From Ligula intestinalis (lineage: Eukaryota > Platyhelminthes > Cestoda > Diphyllobothriidea > Diphyllobothriidae): a DNA stretch of 64,000 nt. Shown here piece after piece: positions 1-11,196 of this stretch. The notes beneath the pieces were generated by a model. That model searched no databases and had not been told where the DNA came from. It worked only from the letters and a program-made list of their open reading frames with translations. The position numbers and the translations under genes were made by a program. Every line of letters begins with the position of its first letter. Position 1 is the first letter of the stretch. The stretch spans positions 75,168,027 to 75,232,026 of the forward strand of contig JAYGXS010000001.1 of the NCBI GenBank assembly GCA_036362985.1. Direction: 5' to 3'.

Positions 1-217
1 TCAAAAGTCAATTTTAAAAGTAATTTTTAAATTGTTTCTAATCATTTGATGTAGACACCCTTTCATCGTCTCTCAATAAACCACTTTTCACTCCACAGGA
101 CCAAATTTGTAGGCTCATGACTTCAGCTTTAAATTCTTCTAGCTTCTCCTCGTGTTGAAAAATTGCGACAGGTTTGTTTATGAGTTTCTTTGACATGATT
201 CGTGGAAGACAATTCAG

Positions 218-416
218 CCTCCACCAAGTGATGTGTTCACTTTTTCCATGCCTTTTGTCTACCCCACTGCCGAAGATGTCTACCAAAAGGAACATGCAGT
301 ATTATGCAATCGAAAGACGCCACCTTCGTGCACACAAGCCTTTGAAGATAATTTCGAATCCGTTAACTTAACTCAGATGCTCGATGAAACTAGACTTTAT
401 AACTTTCCTAACCAAG
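218..416 (+). CDS. BRCA2: BRCA2 exon 1 of window (N-terminal region)
   Basis: Open frame of 66 codons ending in a donor (CAAG|GTGAAG) in phase 1. The next exon supplies AT to complete GAT. The acceptor is taken as the AG at 216-217; in this frame a stop at 191-193 limits any further extension upstream. No BRC repeat or recognised PALB2-binding motif is visible. The assignment rests on phase continuity across the 68-bp intron 417-484. More 5' exons must lie before the window. Confidence 0.6.
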
Positions 417-3400
417 GTGAAGATTTCGATTCATTTTTTTCTTTCTGTTTCTTTATCCTGAATTGATCGTGTGGTTATTTTCAGATCACAGTCAGCCGAT
501 TATAACTAACTCGTCGCAGAACTCGCAACTCAAATCCGCATCAACATTTTTCGCCGATAACTGTCTCAAGGAACCAAACCTCGCTTCAGAAAATACAAAC
601 TTAGTTTCTGAACCACCAAACAATTCTGATGCCTCATTATTGCACATCGAAACGGAAATCTCTCGATATCACGGGAGCACAAAATCAAATATGAACTCTG
701 GATTACAACCTCGCAGTACAACGATAAATGTTTATTCCCCCCTAAAAGACATAACTCGGGAAAACATTAACTATTCTCCTTCGGTCACTGGATTTTGTAC
801 CGGTAAAGGTGCCTCCATCTCCATATCTTCAGCTGCTGCACTTCAACGCGCAAAGGGTTTAGTCGCTGAGTGTTTTAATGAACCCAGCGGTGAACACATG
901 AATAGAGATTTGGAATCCATATGCGCAACTTCAGCGCCTCAAGATCCTATAAGCGATGTTTGTTCGCCAAAGGTTGGCATCTTGATTGCAAGCACTGGTC
1001 AATCCTCGAAACTATCGGATACATGCCATGTTCTTCCTTCAGATAAAGGAAATGCCTGGGTGACAGGTAGTTTAGTCGCCGATGGAGATGCAAGGTCTGG
1101 TTTAAAGTCACCTGACTCTCGCCACTTCGCCAAAAGTTTACCTGAGGCGTCCGCGCATGAGCCTGTTTCGGGATCGAGTCCTAAGCGTATTCAACCATGC
1201 GTAGCCCCCCAATTGTTGCCATGTTCAGAGTCACTTGGATCCTTTAAAAACACTGGATTTCAGACAGGCAAAGGGGCTTCCATAGCAGTCAAATCAACCG
1301 AAGCTATCATACGCGCAAAAGCCATTTTTGCCTATTGTTTGGATGAACCTGCTAGCGAATTGGTCAAAATCCCCGTGCATGAAAGCTCACAAAACAATTT
1401 GCCGGTACTGAAAGAACCCCAGCTTGTGCCAGCTAAAAACCAGGCAGCGCCATCTGACTCTCTCCACTGGGCCAAGAATATACCTGGCGCGTCCGCTCAT
1501 GAACCTGTTTTGCGATCGATTCCTAAGCGTATTCAACCGTGCGCAGCCCCCCAATCGTTACCATGTTCAGCGTCATTTGGCTCCCTTAAGAGTACTGGAT
1601 TTCAGACAGGCAAGGGGGCTTCCATAGCAGTTAAATCAACCGAAGTCCTCATGCGCGCAAAAGCCCTTTTCGCCGATTGCTTGAATGAATCCGTTAGCAA
1701 AATGGACAAAATCCCCGTGAATGAAAATTCACGAAACAGGTTGCCGGTACTACAAGAACCTCAGCTTGCGCCAGATAAAAGCAAGGTTTTGTGTGCTACT
1801 GGTTTGGTAAAACAGAAAGCTGGGACCACCTTGCTAACAACCAAACAACTTTGTCGACCAACAGATTTGGTAGATGATTCTTTGATTGAACCGGTAGGGA
1901 TGCAAATCACGGAGTTCATCAGTCCTCGCAAAACTTCAAAGGCCGATGCGAAGGAGCCAACCGTCGTAAAATGTCATCCTCTTCAGGATGCAAGTTCTGC
2001 TCCAATAATAACGGGTTTTTCCACAGGCAAAGGCGCACCCATCTCCATAACATCTGCCGAGGTACCACAACGTGTAAGAGAGCTGCTTAAAGAATGTCTA
2101 GATGAACCCTTGGTAGACGGGTGTCAACAGCGAAATGAAAATTACATGACCTCACCGGCGCTTAATGTCTCCGACGCTAATAATAATCGTGTGTTTGATA
2201 GTTATTCAAATGACAAAGGCTCTGCTATCTCCCATTCATCGGTCGACGCTGGTAGTCACCCAAAATACCTAGTCAAGGAGCATGTGCGTGACAGTCCGAC
2301 TGAAAAAGCTACACGGAGGGTGGACGCGCAGCCAAATGCCGAGAACGAAGTGAAGGTCTCTCATTTACGAGATCTTTCAAATAGGAATACAGGTTTTTCA
2401 AATGGTAGTGGTGGTTCGAGTCCGGTCGTGTCTGATACTCGTGCTCGGCCATCGTCAACAGAAGAAGCGAATCTATCGGATTTTGTTTTTACGGATAAGC
2501 TGATAACACTACATGGTATAGATGCACCACCATCACCGAACTCTAAATTGGAGCGGGCCCCTCAAAACGCCAGAAAATTTCACTCTGTCTTGCCATCAAA
2601 TACGCCATCTCAGGGACCAATTTCGTCAGCTGTATTGTGTGCCGAAGCAGTTGAACCGAGTTTAAACATGAATTGCAGATCATCTTCAAATGGAAAAATA
2701 TTTATACGGGCCCAACCTACCGTTCGAAGTGCCGATGCATATACTCTGTCTGGTACGGCCTCCCTCCCACCCGAGGAAGAAACTGGTAATGAAATCCCAA
2801 TTAGGCTACAATCGCCGCGTTTCGGTTATGATGAAGTATCAGCAGACGTCCTGGAACCCATTTCACTTGTTGTGGATACTAATTGTGGTTCTCTTCAACG
2901 CAATGCAACAATACCCAAGGTGTAAGTTGGCTTTGATTCCTTTTTTATTTTTCTCTTGTTGCTTGGTTTAATTTAACAAATTGGCCTACATCACAACTAC
3001 CAATTGTTGATGCTTCCTTGTGTCTGGTTGAAACTGTCTGGAGATTTCGTTCTCCCTGCTTAGAAGTTATAGTCAGCTGTACGGGTAGAGCTATGCTGTT
3101 CTGCCAACAGTTTAGCAATTTATCCATAGCTGATTAATCAGCTGATTGCTCTAGGTGGCCTTCGATGCTGTGGTTGTGCTCCAGACACCTCAACGGCCTC
3201 TAGTTCAAGGCATCATTTTCTGCGTAAGGATTCTTGACTGTAACGTTCTCTACAAGTTGTCTTTTAATTTTAATGGTAACAATAAAGTTGCCCGAGATCC
3301 AGAAATATAAATTCTTATATGCCTATTATATTTAATTTAGTAGGCGTAGTTATGTTTACTACTGCATCCCAATACTCTGAAATCTTTAGCTTTCTACGGT

Positions 3401-6400
3401 TGCATGTCTCATATTTCATCAGTAGGAAGTAGGGAACAGATGCGTGGGCACCCCTTCTTTGCAGTCACCTGAAATGTGGGAGTTTTCAGGTTAGCCCAAT
3501 CCCCCCGCCAAAGGACACTCCCGTGAACGGTACAGATCATGTTTCAAATAGGGCATCGTATTTCTTCTTGAATTCGGCAATTGTGTCGGCAGCAACAACG
3601 TCGAGGGGAGATTGTTCCATGCATTCACAGCGAGCCTTGAGATTCGGTAGATGTGCGGGAGGCCATCTTTCCGTTGTACCACCAGTTTGAAGCAGTGTCC
3701 TCGCGGAGGCATGTCAACGGCTAGTTTGAAGTACTCTGCGACCTCCGGTATGTCACCGCAGACGATCACTTTGTACGTCATGACTTGGTCGCCTCTGGAG
3801 CGGGGAAATTTAAGGGTAAACAGTTCCAGTGCTTTATAGCGCTCCGGATAGGTCAGCCTTCTCACTTCGGGCACCATTCTTGACCCCAGTCGTTGAAAAT
3901 ATTCGATGTCAGTCATTTCGCTCTTCGTACATGGAAACCAAGCGGACGATCCGTACTCCATGATCGATCGAATGAACGTGACCATGAGCTTACGGAATAT
4001 CTGCATGAACCAGGACGTGAATGCTCTTTTGAACATCCAAAGTAGCGCTTGCCCCTTGCATCTCGCCGAAGTTGATTTCTCTCGGGTCTTGAGGTCGTCC
4101 TGGCTGATAACGCCCAAGTCTAGAGTACTCTTAACAACGACCAGTGTCATGTTTCTCATTGTATATGGCGGGTGGTTCCGGTCTCTCCCAATTATAAACA
4201 AATTCGATTTGGTCACGTTTACCGGTATCTTGATCTCTAATTACCACTCGTGGATCACATCGAGATCATTTTGGAACGTCATTGTGTCTTCGGCGTTGCG
4301 TATGACACGCCATACCTTAAGGTCGTCCGTGAACAGAAGGCATTGGGATGCAAGTCTTGGTGGGATATCCGCAACGTATATTGAAAACAGTTTTGGACCC
4401 AGCACCGACCCTTGTGGTACTCCACTACGAGCCTCAAACAAAGAGGAACACCCTTCACCAACTCTGACCCGGCATTGTCTACCGAATAGATACACCTTGA
4501 TCCATTTGATTGCAGTTCTAGGTACCAGTACATTACTGAGTTTGTTCAGGAGAAGCACATGATCGACTTTATCAAACGCCTTGCTAAGATCAATTAAGGC
4601 TGCATGAACAGGCAGTCTTTTTTCTTTGATTTCGCACCAAGCTTCACGTGCCACCATAATTTTTGTGGTACACGATTTGTCCTTAACAAAGCCGTGTTGT
4701 TCTGTCGGTAGGATTGTGGCTGGCCCAATGTGGGCATCGATTTCGCGACAGATGAAGTTTTCGAGTACTTTCACAAACACCGAGGTCAAGCTGACTGGTC
4801 GATAATTCTGGGGAAGAAAACGGTCGCCACCCTTGTACCTCGGAGTTATAACACTGTTTCCAGTCATCTAGTACCGTTGCAGTTTCAAGCGAACAGAGAA
4901 ACAGTGCTTTGATACTTGGTGCGATTATAGAAGCTAGCTCGCTAATAACCCTCGGATTGAGATTGTCGGGTCCAGCGGCCTTAGTAGGTATCAACCTACT
5001 TAGTGCATTCTCCACATCTTCAATGGTGATTAGTATGCCGATTTCAGTTGGGTCAGGGATCTCGAAATCCTCACTGTCAGGCGCTGGTGACAAGTAAACA
5101 GTACAGTATTGTTGAGCTAGAAGTTCAGTCATACATAACTCATCTGTCTCGTGCACACCATCTGCATTGTGGAGACCTCGGCTCCCCGGGCTTTCACGAT
5201 GCTTTCTCTTCAGAAATGAGTAGAATCGACTTGGTTGAGTGTCAACGTTTTTCAGCAGATCCTCTTCGTATGCTACTTTCCTTGCCCTCATCATACGTTG
5301 GCATTCATCTCTGAGTGCTTTGTATGTTGCTTTCGCTTCGGTAGTTTTCAGGATCATGAAGGCTTTGTAGGCATGTTTTCTGGCCTTGAACTTGCGTTTT
5401 GTCTCACCATCGATCTATGGAAACGACATGCTGCCCATCCACAGAGCTTAAGGGGGACAAAGTCGGTACAGAGCTGCTCAATATTTCCACTGATCACTCG
5501 CCAGCGTTCCTCTACATTGGCCGAGCTGCTCGGTTCCCAGGATAGGTTCATAGCGCTCTATCTCATTTCATCGTAGCCGGTCTTCCAGTATGCCGGTTTG
5601 TAGCATCTACGCGTTGACGGCGATCCTGTTATGTGGAGTGCTGCAAAGGCAGTAGCATGATCACTGGTGCCTAGGGGTGCGGAGACACGTACATCAGATA
5701 CTTTTGTGCGGCCATTTGTGAATATCAAGTCCAGACAGGAAGCCATACCCGAGTCCGCTATCCGCGTAGGCTGGGCAACATGTTGTACAAGGTGGGTTTC
5801 GTTTGTCATTTCTAACAACGCGTTCTCTGTTTCAGAGGTAGGGCCTTCGATGTTCAAATGAGACCAGTTGTTATGTGAGCAATTGAAATCACCGACAATA
5901 TAGACCCGTGACCTTCTGGCATACTTTTTGACTGTAGCCAACCAGTTTATACCGTCAGCTTGAGGACTTCGGTATATAACACCTTTGGTTGTGGTTGCAC
6001 CAGTAGTAGACTTGACCGACACCCAGAGTTGTTCAACCCAGTTGTCTTCCGTGCCTGTGCGTTCTAACAGTGTCACAATGAGTCCATCGGTCGCATATAA
6101 CAAGACACCTCCATGTATCCTATCGTTACGGTCGCAACGGAACACTCGGTAACCGGGCATATTGATCTCACTATCCTTTGCGGATTCAAATAGCCAGGTC
6201 TCTGTCACCGCAACAATCGCAGGGCGCTTCTGTGCGATAATTTCATGTAATTCAGCCAGTTTGTTGAGCAGGCTTTGCGCATTTATCAGTAGAATGCCTA
6301 CAACTCTATCAGAGCTTCTTTTTAATTTTATTAGTTTATTTAGGTCATCCGTTTATTTTTTAGTTTATTAGTCTGATTTTAGTTTTTCGTTTTAGTTTTA

Positions 6401-9400
6401 CCTATAGGTAGCTTACTATTTAAAACATTGTAATTTTTTAAGCGACATACGGTTGGTTTTCGGCGCATCGTACTACAATATCTCTCCAAATGCATTAGGA
6501 ACTACTGTGGGTTTTAAAAAATGGAAGAAAAGTCTATCTTTCATGGTTTTATTTTATCTCTCAATTTTGACTTATTTGAAAATACTTTTGCGCAGTTCTT
6601 GTTTCCTATTGGTTGTAATTGTCATTTTAATTATTGCGCCCAAATTTTTGGTTAGCTAAATAAGTATTTCCTATTATTTTCTGCTCTTATACGCTTTACT
6701 TTTAAATTTACTTTTTCTTTCCTGTGGCTTGACCTAACCATAAAATCCATATTACCACCACTCGCGTGAGACATAATCCTGAGGCTAGGGATATTTGAGT
6801 ACTTCGGGCAACTTTATTGTTGCCTTTTTTATTGATTATATGCATAAAATTTGTCCACAAGAGCCTTTTGTTTTGGAGCTCACATATTCTAAGTACACTA
6901 CCCCTGTCTAACGCACATCCTATATTAAGTCGAGAGCGAATGAGCAACACGGGGATTAAAATGAAATTTTCTGTAGAATACTAGACACTAAGTAACAATG
7001 AGGCACCTAATTATTCCACGGGAAACGCGTGCATGTAATGATGCAGCTGCTTGTTTTCACATCCACGAAACTATTGGTGATACCGCTACTCAGCCCTCTC
7101 TGCCTCTCTTCAACTCATTTCTCCTAGTCTCTTATCTCGTCTATTTTGGTCTTAGGCGTTAAGGTCTTTTGTCAGCTGGCCGCAAATAGTGAATTTACTG
7201 AGGCCCTTTGACCTTTTTAAGTCATCGGCCTGTTTCGTCTGTTCCATACTACCGTGATCATAACACAATCCCTTTGTCGACGGCCTGATATTTCTGTGTA
7301 CCAAACACTCCACGCTGAATTGCACTCATTTAGTCAAAAATCCGCTTCGCTGGGTGAAAACTGCTTCTTTAACAGAATTTATTTAGACAGATAGCCATCT
7401 GAAGTACTTTTTATGTTTTTCTAGAAATCTGCTCTAGAGCTTTAGATTTTATTTTCTTTCCTCTTGGCTCAGGACTAAGGATCGCGCTTTGGCTCGTGAG
7501 CAACAGGAAACCATGGCTCTGGCTAAATTCAAGTCGCACACAACACCCTCCCCGAAAACCACCCGATCGCGTGCTGCTGGTAGAACGCCATTGGTTGGTT
7601 CTGTTGCTACTAGCCGAGGCCAGCCACAGAAGGTTGTTCGAGAGCCAACTTCGCCAGGACTTCTATGGCGACTTCGACACCGTCTTCCAACATCTTCAAC
7701 CTTCTTGAATATCTCTTGTCTGACTGACGAAGTGTCACTCCCTAACGCACGTCTTGCTTTACCCGACTGTCTTGAACTGCCAAAGGACATTTCTTCCTGG
7801 TCCCTGTCTACGGCCGGATACCTGCTTTTCCGCTTGGATAGCCCCGATTCAGCTGAATATCCTCTGAGTTATAATCTTGGCGATAGCGTCGAGGTGATTC
7901 CAAACGAGTCAGGTTTGGCTGGTGTAGATGAAGTTGAAAGGTGAGAACTATTTCAGCTATCTTAGTTTTTGTCGGTCGGTTGGGAACTTGGTTCTGAACA
8001 TCGGTGTCTCTTATTGCTGTCACCTGCGGATCTTCCGTTGTATAGATGCTATAATTGCTCGTAACGGTTAGATTGTAGTCTACTAGCGGTTGGAAGTATA
8101 ATCTTTCCAGACTTAAACCACAGGCATTGGTTTGTCGCTAAATATCACATACTATGTGCTATAAACGCTTGCAATAGCAAAGTACATGGACACTTATTTT
8201 GCAAGGTACCTCAGGGCCTAGGTACTGGTTAGTTTCGCTAGATAAGCCGCATTCTAAGCAAAGCTGAGGGTCGTCTGCCATCAAAGTTTCTGTTCAAAGT
8301 GACCTTATAAAAATATGAAACCATCTTAGGCCAATAGCAAGGTTGAAGGTTAATTGCAGCCTCCCTTCTTGAGCAATCATTGACATCCGAATCTTTAGTT
8401 TAGAGCACAATCGAGTACACATTCAAATGTATTGGATTTAAAAAAGGCTTTCCTCGTTAACTATTCCACATAACATAATCTGCCCGCTTAAATAAGTATA
8501 TACACTGTTCGATCGACGGACGACGACTCCAGTTAAAACTATACGTTTGTTGCGGGCACTTAATAATGCTTTCTGGCGTCGTCGGGATTCCCCTCTGCTG
8601 ATTTATGCATAAAGCTCCTATTGCGAGCCCCTTTTGTTTCAGCGAAGCATTGTAAAAGGCATGGTTGTACAATTCACACCACAATCGATGATGAAGCTTG
8701 GCCCGCAGCGCTAAATTGGTTAAGACTTTTGTTGCTAGACTGTACATTTGGTAACTTGAATTGCTACCGTCTCCAGCGGAGCCTCCATATTGATTTCAAA
8801 AAACAACCTATTAAACCGATCCGTGGTAAGAAGGAGTGCCGGTAGTGATAAAGCAGCTGCGTGACGTTTCTTAACCATTTGTCTTTCTGTGAAAATGCTT
8901 ACTCTGAGTTAATTTCACATTAAACAGAGCTTTTGTCTGCTCACCTGGAGTGATGGCCGGCCTCGCTTCGCGTACATGGATAACTCACCACTTCACTCAA
9001 CTTGCCTGGCGCTTTGGCAGTTGCGCCATTCTGCAACCAAACTGCCTTCGTGATTCTCTTGCAAAGTTTCCCGTACACGCCCAGTCCACTCTAGGCCCTG
9101 GTGGATCTACACTTTTGGGCTGCTTGCTACTCCATGCCCTGCTTCTGGAACTGAAGTACCGTTATGACAGAGAGTTAGAGGCAGTTGAAAGGTAGGCTTG
9201 GCTTTATATATATATGAGGAGAAGAAGAGGCGATCTCGGGGATAATGGGTATAATATCCTGACGTTTCGAACCATAGACCAGTATTTTGGGCGCGGTACG
9301 TAGACGATACCTTCGTCGACCTCAAGCGTGAAATGGTCTCTAAATTTCACACGATGCTGAACTCCATATTTGCCGACATTCAGTTTACAACAGAGGCTGA

Positions 9401-11159
9401 GAGCAACAATCAACTTGCGTTCCTAGACGTCCTGGTCCACCGCAAGACCGACGGGAGCCTAAAGACGACGGTATACCGAAAGGCAACCGACACACGTCAG
9501 GTACTCCGTTACCAAAGTAACCATCCGCTGAGCCACAAACGCAGCTGTGTGCGGACGCTTTACAAAAGGGCAAAAACACATTGCAACGAGGCAGGTGACA
9601 AAGCGGCTGAACTTAAATATCTTCGACGGATGTTCATCTCTAACGGTTACCCTCGCAGCTTCCTAGAACGCAGCAGACAACCGAAACGAGCTGCAAGACC
9701 GGCGGCCGAACAACCGACATTGTTGAGAGCAATGCCATACATAGAGAATGTTTCTGAAGCAGTCGCTCGTCTGTTACAACCACTGGGTATCGGCGTAGCC
9801 CACAGACCCGAGGCAACAATAAGACGACTGGTCATGAGACCAAAGGCCCCTCTGTCCCGCGGAGAAACAGCAAACGTCGTCTATCGCATCCAGTGTAGTT
9901 CCTGTGAGGCCAACTACATTCGGGAGACCGGAAAGCGACTACAGACGCGTATGAGCGAGCTCGCAAGGGCAGTCGACAGGATGGATCCACGCTCGTTAGT
10001 GGCGGATCATTGTTCGGCTCCTGGACACACCGCTTTTGATGATGCTGAAATCCTAGCCCAAGGTAGTGACCGGACAACCAGAGAAACACTCGAAGCATGG
10101 CACACTGCACCAAATTCCATCAACCGCTGTACGATTCTCCCGGCGGCTTACCAGGCGTTACGCATGCGGCTCAATCAACGAAATTGCCGGCAGGAAGTCA
10201 GACGGGTCGCAACGACTAGCAACCCCACACCGTGCCAGAATACAGGCGTCCGGGAACCTCCCCAGACACCAATGCAGCCGTCAGCGACGCCGCGGGCAAC
10301 GTGAACCAACAAGACCTCCTGTCGGGCTTGAACGCAGTTGCACATGACAACGGCCTCGGCATAAGCACTGATGGCGGAGTTCGATATTCCGCCGGCGGGA
10401 CGAACACGGGAAAGTACCAACGGGGGAAGCCAGCAGGACATGCGGCACCAACGCGATCGATGCAGACGCGAGCAGGCGAACACTGCCCTCCCCCTCCGAC
10501 GAGGTGACGGCGAGGAACCCTGATCAGCAGGACGATGATGGAGCTCCAGCCCCGCCCCCGCAGGGGATCTAGCGCCAATAGACGGAGAGCGAACGAGAAG
10601 TCAGTTGTAACACCTATAAAAGACTGTGAAGCGTGTACAAACACCAACCTCCGACGATGCAAGCCTGTACGCTTTCGAAACGTCAGGATATTATACCCAT
10701 TATCCCCGAGATCGCCTCTTCTTCTCATTTATGTCCGGGGACACGCGTTTTCGCTTCAATCAGCAATCTATATATATATATTCACTCAGGAATGTGCGAA
10801 CACCGATCGAATAGGCTTCCGAACTAAACAAAGTTCATGTGGTGGTCAGAGGTCCCCAACGGGTGACCGCCTGCCAGGCCGATTCCGGCCAAGTCATAAT
10901 AGCAGTAAGGGGGTATGACAGCGTCTAGGGGTAACTTGATACAGAACTGTGGCGAGGCTCTGATGAACTGCGGTTCGATGAAGTGCTTATGACCCATCTG
11001 ATAGACACCAGTGGTGGACCAACTGCGCCGTCTGTAAGTGCGTTTGTTTGTGTTGTCCGACCAGCTGGTGTTCAGGGTTATGCTTGGCTGATGAAGGCTA
11101 ATAAGCCCGAAACAGTTCTGTATCAAGTTACCCCCAGACGCTGTCATACCCCCTTACTG

Positions 11160-11196
<37 letters not shown>

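Larger units (their letters stand above)
1112..1779 (+). repeat. 342-bp in-frame tandem duplication inside BRCA2
   Basis: Two units, about 1112-1437 and 1454-1779, share most bases and encode parallel protein: a SAHEPV segment, then PKRIQPC and APQ.LPCS, then a BRC repeat, then LPVL.EPQL. The start-to-start offset is 342 bp (114 codons), so the frame is kept. Confidence 0.9.
3470..6315 (-). mobile_element. CR1-like non-LTR retrotransposon, decayed, in BRCA2 intron 2
   Basis: Antisense LINE in the 4.5-kb intron 2922-7472. Read on the minus strand it has an APE-type endonuclease (about 5558-6315), a linker (4683-5550), reverse transcriptase (4241-4867) and a C-terminal domain (3491-4216). The reading frame breaks at least three times, so it is dead. 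The upstream end is cut just before the endonuclease, and no ORF1 is seen. The RT C-terminal part, with PERYKALELFTLKFPRSRGD, is of the kind found in CR1-clade elements. The exact 3' boundary and any target-site duplication were not found. Confidence 0.85.
9219..10762 (+). mobile_element. Penelope-like element, 5'-truncated, in BRCA2 intron 4
   Basis: The element begins with a 53-bp segment (9219-9271) that is the exact reverse complement of 10674-10726. Next comes a truncated ORF with the end of the reverse transcriptase and a GIY-YIG endonuclease (9273-10304). It ends with a terminal block of the type CCGGGGACACGCGTTTTCGC. Short TA runs flank both sides (9205-9215 and about 10763-10780), consistent with insertion into a TA repeat. 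PLEs with inverted terminal copies are known; the coordinates here were read directly. Confidence 0.85.

Noticed and set aside
10961..10985. Second CTGATGA near the hairpin element
   Set aside because: No GAAA with a stem II follows.
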